Assembly: GCA_900754445.1 (NCBI GenBank)
Contig: CAAECW010000063.1
Coordinates: forward strand, 1-31,822
Origin: an uncultured Collinsella sp.
Lineage (GTDB): Bacteria > Actinomycetota > Coriobacteriia > Coriobacteriales > Coriobacteriaceae
Direction: 5' to 3'
Length of the DNA: 31,822 nucleotides
Shown here: piece by piece, positions 30,156 to 31,822 of the stretch
Layout: each line of letters begins with the position of its first letter
Numbering within the stretch: the stretch's first letter is position 1
The notes under the pieces: model-generated
Databases searched by the model: none
What the model saw: only the letters and a program-made list of their open reading frames with translations
Told to the model about the DNA's origin: nothing
Made by a program: the position numbers and the translations under genes

Positions 30156-31582
30156 TCCTCCTCGGACTCCTCAGCGAGGCGCTGAGCAGCCAGCTCGGGA
30201 GTGAGACCCTTGTACTCGGTCTCGCGGCCCTTAGCACTGACGACGCGGACAACCTCGCCAATAAGCAAGAGCACGATGAAGATGACGATCATCGGGACCT
30301 TATCGCCAATCTCATCGACAGAGAACGGAATCAGCGTTGCAACGATAGCCAGAATCAGCTCAATGCAGGGAATAGCCAGCATGACCTTCATCATGGCGCC
30401 CTTAAACGGGAACGTAAAGATACGCTCACGGTTGGGGTCGTTCTTACGAAGGTTGAGGAATGCCGGGAACATCGGGATGTAGGTCAGCAGCAGGAAGACA
30501 ACGGAGGTACCGAAGAGCATCCAGAAGACACCGTTGGAGATGGCGTCGATGGGAACCAGCTGCAGGCACAGCACCAGGGAGGCAACGATGGCGTTGACCA
30601 GGTTGGCGCCGTTGGGCATGTCGTCATCCGAGATCATCGAGGCGAAGACCTTGGGCATGTTGCCATGCTCGGCAGCATAGCGAGCGACGGAGTTGACGCC
30701 GAAGGACCAGGCAGCCATGTTGGCGAACAGCGTGATCAGGAAGGCGATGCAGATGACCTTAAAGATCATGGAATCGCCCACAATAGTCTGGACAGCGTAG
30801 ATCATGCCGTAGTCGGGATCGATGGAATCGGCCGACACAGCAGCGCCGATGCCAAAGCCAGCGAACAAGTAGATCACGGCGATGGACAGGCCGCCGACGA
30901 TGATAGCCTTGGGGATATCGCGAGCGGGATCGGCCATATCGTCGGTCATGGTGCAGATGACCTCGAAGCCCATGAAGTTAAAGATGATGATCGACAGGTA
31001 GCCAAGCGCGTTGGTGTTGGTGAGCTCGGGCAAGAAGGTGGCAGCGGACATATCGTTCGCAAAGCCGTTCTCCATGGCGTACCAGATGCCCAAAGCGCCG
31101 ACGATAACGGCAACGGCAACCTTGATGATGGCGCCGCCGTTCAGGACCCACTCGGAGTCGGCAGCCTTGGAGCGACCCATAAGATAGACGATCCACACAA
31201 AGGCAAGGTCGATACCAATCTTGGCAATCAGATTGAACTCGACGCCAAAGACCATGCCCAAAATGTCCGGGAACATAGTGGCCAGCGAGGCAATCCACAG
31301 CGGGTAGTTAACCCAGTAGTAGTACGAAATGCGGGCGCCCCACTTGTCGCCCAGGCCATCGCGTACCCAGTCGTAAATGCCACCCTCACCGTCATAGGTA
31401 GTGCCGAGCTCGGCAACGACCATGCCATAAGGGAGCAGGAAGGTCAGAATCAGGAAGATCCACCAGAAGAACTGCTGGTTGCCAATGGCAGCAGCAGGTG
31501 CGGCGGCCTCGCAAACGAAGACGACGCAGATGATGGTCGAGATGACCGTCAAGAAGGAAAGCTTTTTCTTTCCGTCGCTCAT
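30152..31582 (-). CDS. APC-family amino acid/polyamine permease
   Basis: This 476-residue membrane protein has about twelve hydrophobic spans, the APC start EAAAPAAAIGNQQFFWWIF, and the GEGGIYDWVRDGLG segment after helix 2. The charged C-terminal tail ends EESEED. With agmatine deiminase directly downstream it is probably an agmatine importer or agmatine-putrescine antiporter of the AguD kind; that substrate is inferred from context, and another amine or amino acid is possible. AAGGAGC lies seven bases before the ATG. The two genes are 368 bases apart with structured RNA between, so they may be separately controlled. Confidence 0.88.
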   Translation of the reverse strand: MSDGKKKLSFLTVISTIICVVFVCEAAAPAAAIGNQQFFWWIFLILTFLLPYGMVVAELGTTYDGEGGIYDWVRDGLGDKWGARISYYYWVNYPLWIASLATMFPDILGMVFGVEFNLIAKIGIDLAFVWIVYLMGRSKAADSEWVLNGGAIIKVAVAVIVGALGIWYAMENGFANDMSAATFLPELTNTNALGYLSIIIFNFMGFEVICTMTDDMADPARDIPKAIIVGGLSIAVIYLFAGFGIGAAVSADSIDPDYGMIYAVQTIVGDSMIFKVICIAFLITLFANMAAWSFGVNSVARYAAEHGNMPKVFASMISDDDMPNGANLVNAIVASLVLCLQLVPIDAISNGVFWMLFGTSVVFLLLTYIPMFPAFLNLRKNDPNRERIFTFPFKGAMMKVMLAIPCIELILAIVATLIPFSVDEIGDKVPMIVIFIVLLLIGEVVRVVSAKGRETEYKGLTPELAAQRLAEESEED

Positions 31583-31708
31583 GATGAGCTCCTTCGCTCA
31601 GTCTTGGACAAATCGAGGTCCTTAAGATATTAAGGCAATTGCCGGGCCTCGGTGAGCGGGCGACAGGAGACGAGCATCCGCCGCCCGCAAGCGTGCTTCT
31701 ACGATGAA
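31583..31708. promoter_or_regulatory. Region upstream of the permease
   Basis: It contains the small palindrome CTTAA-GATA-TTAAG (31621-31634), a possible operator, and a hairpin GCGGGCG/CGCCCGC (31656-31662 with 31682-31688). No gene is seen. The permease promoter should lie here. Confidence 0.35.
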
Positions 31709-31822
31709 GTTACGCGGTTTTACCAAACCGCGTAACGGCTCGACGCTGCAAACGCCCCTAAGCGGCAATCTGACGTTCAATCGTCGGTCGCGTACCGAAG
31801 TACGCTTCCCTCCTCTTTCACG
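31709..31822. repeat. Family 2 repeat, copy B (cut by window edge)
   Basis: It starts with the same 12-bp hairpin as copy A (31709-31736). CGGCAATCTGAC (31763-31774), TTCAATCGTCGG and an inner stem GCGTAC-CGAA-GTACGC (31790-31805) follow, then CCCTCCTCTTTC. The closing outer arm is beyond the window. Confidence 0.8.

Noticed and set aside
28244..31822. Composite transposon formed by family 2 repeats around aguA and the permease
   Set aside because: The repeats are in the same orientation in copies A and B, no transposase is present, and such repeats appear to be common intergenic elements.
1..31822. CRISPR array
   Set aside because: No regularly spaced direct repeats with unique spacers and no cas-like genes were seen.

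Overview
The window looks like chromosomal DNA of a coriobacterium, most likely Collinsella or a close relative. This is inferred from GC-rich core genes, the gene content (split pyruvate formate-lyase, sucrose PTS, agmatine deiminase) and abundant extragenic palindromes. No taxonomic marker such as rRNA is present.

Layout. (1) 1-5412: aspartate-family amino acid genes. lysC and asd run leftward; thrC and thrB run rightward from a shared intergenic region, so aspartate kinase, aspartate-semialdehyde dehydrogenase, threonine synthase and homoserine kinase are present and only homoserine dehydrogenase is missing. (2) 5413-8105: an AT-richer accessory island with a secreted DUF5626-like protein, a 34-residue membrane peptide, and a toxin-antitoxin-like pair (DUF3990 plus XRE) controlled by a double palindromic operator. 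(3) 8106-12828: leftward housekeeping genes engB, mtnN, a membrane-anchored class A beta-lactamase-fold serine hydrolase, pflA and degV. (4) 13105-18722: a sucrose or fructan utilisation locus: scrR (LacI type), an atypical GH32 enzyme, PTS EIIBC (scrA) and sucrose-6-phosphate hydrolase (scrB), with LacI-type operators. (5) 19024-21412: pyruvate formate-lyase split into a 683-residue catalytic chain and a separate 83-residue glycyl-radical chain. (6) 21962-26633: an operon of a MarR regulator and a heterodimeric ABC exporter. (7) 27213-28244: DAHP synthase. (8) 28578-31582: agmatine deiminase and an APC permease.

The most unusual signal is between the genes. At least three families of extragenic palindromes recur. 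In each, short joints or loops are conserved while the paired stems differ completely between copies yet stay self-complementary. Family 1 lies at 1-90, 5436-5552 and 18873-19000, with a half copy at 5632-5660. Family 2 lies at 28244-28383, 28480-28563 and 31709-31822. Family 3, with a TGTCCC loop, lies at 10907-10951 and 27076-27114. This pattern suggests structured RNA or REP-like ssDNA hairpins. The split glycyl-radical enzyme, with two hairpins between its halves, is the most interesting protein-level observation.

Metabolically, sucrose is taken up and phosphorylated by ScrA, cleaved by ScrB, and the resulting pyruvate can be cleaved to acetyl-CoA and formate by the split PFL once PflA has installed the radical.
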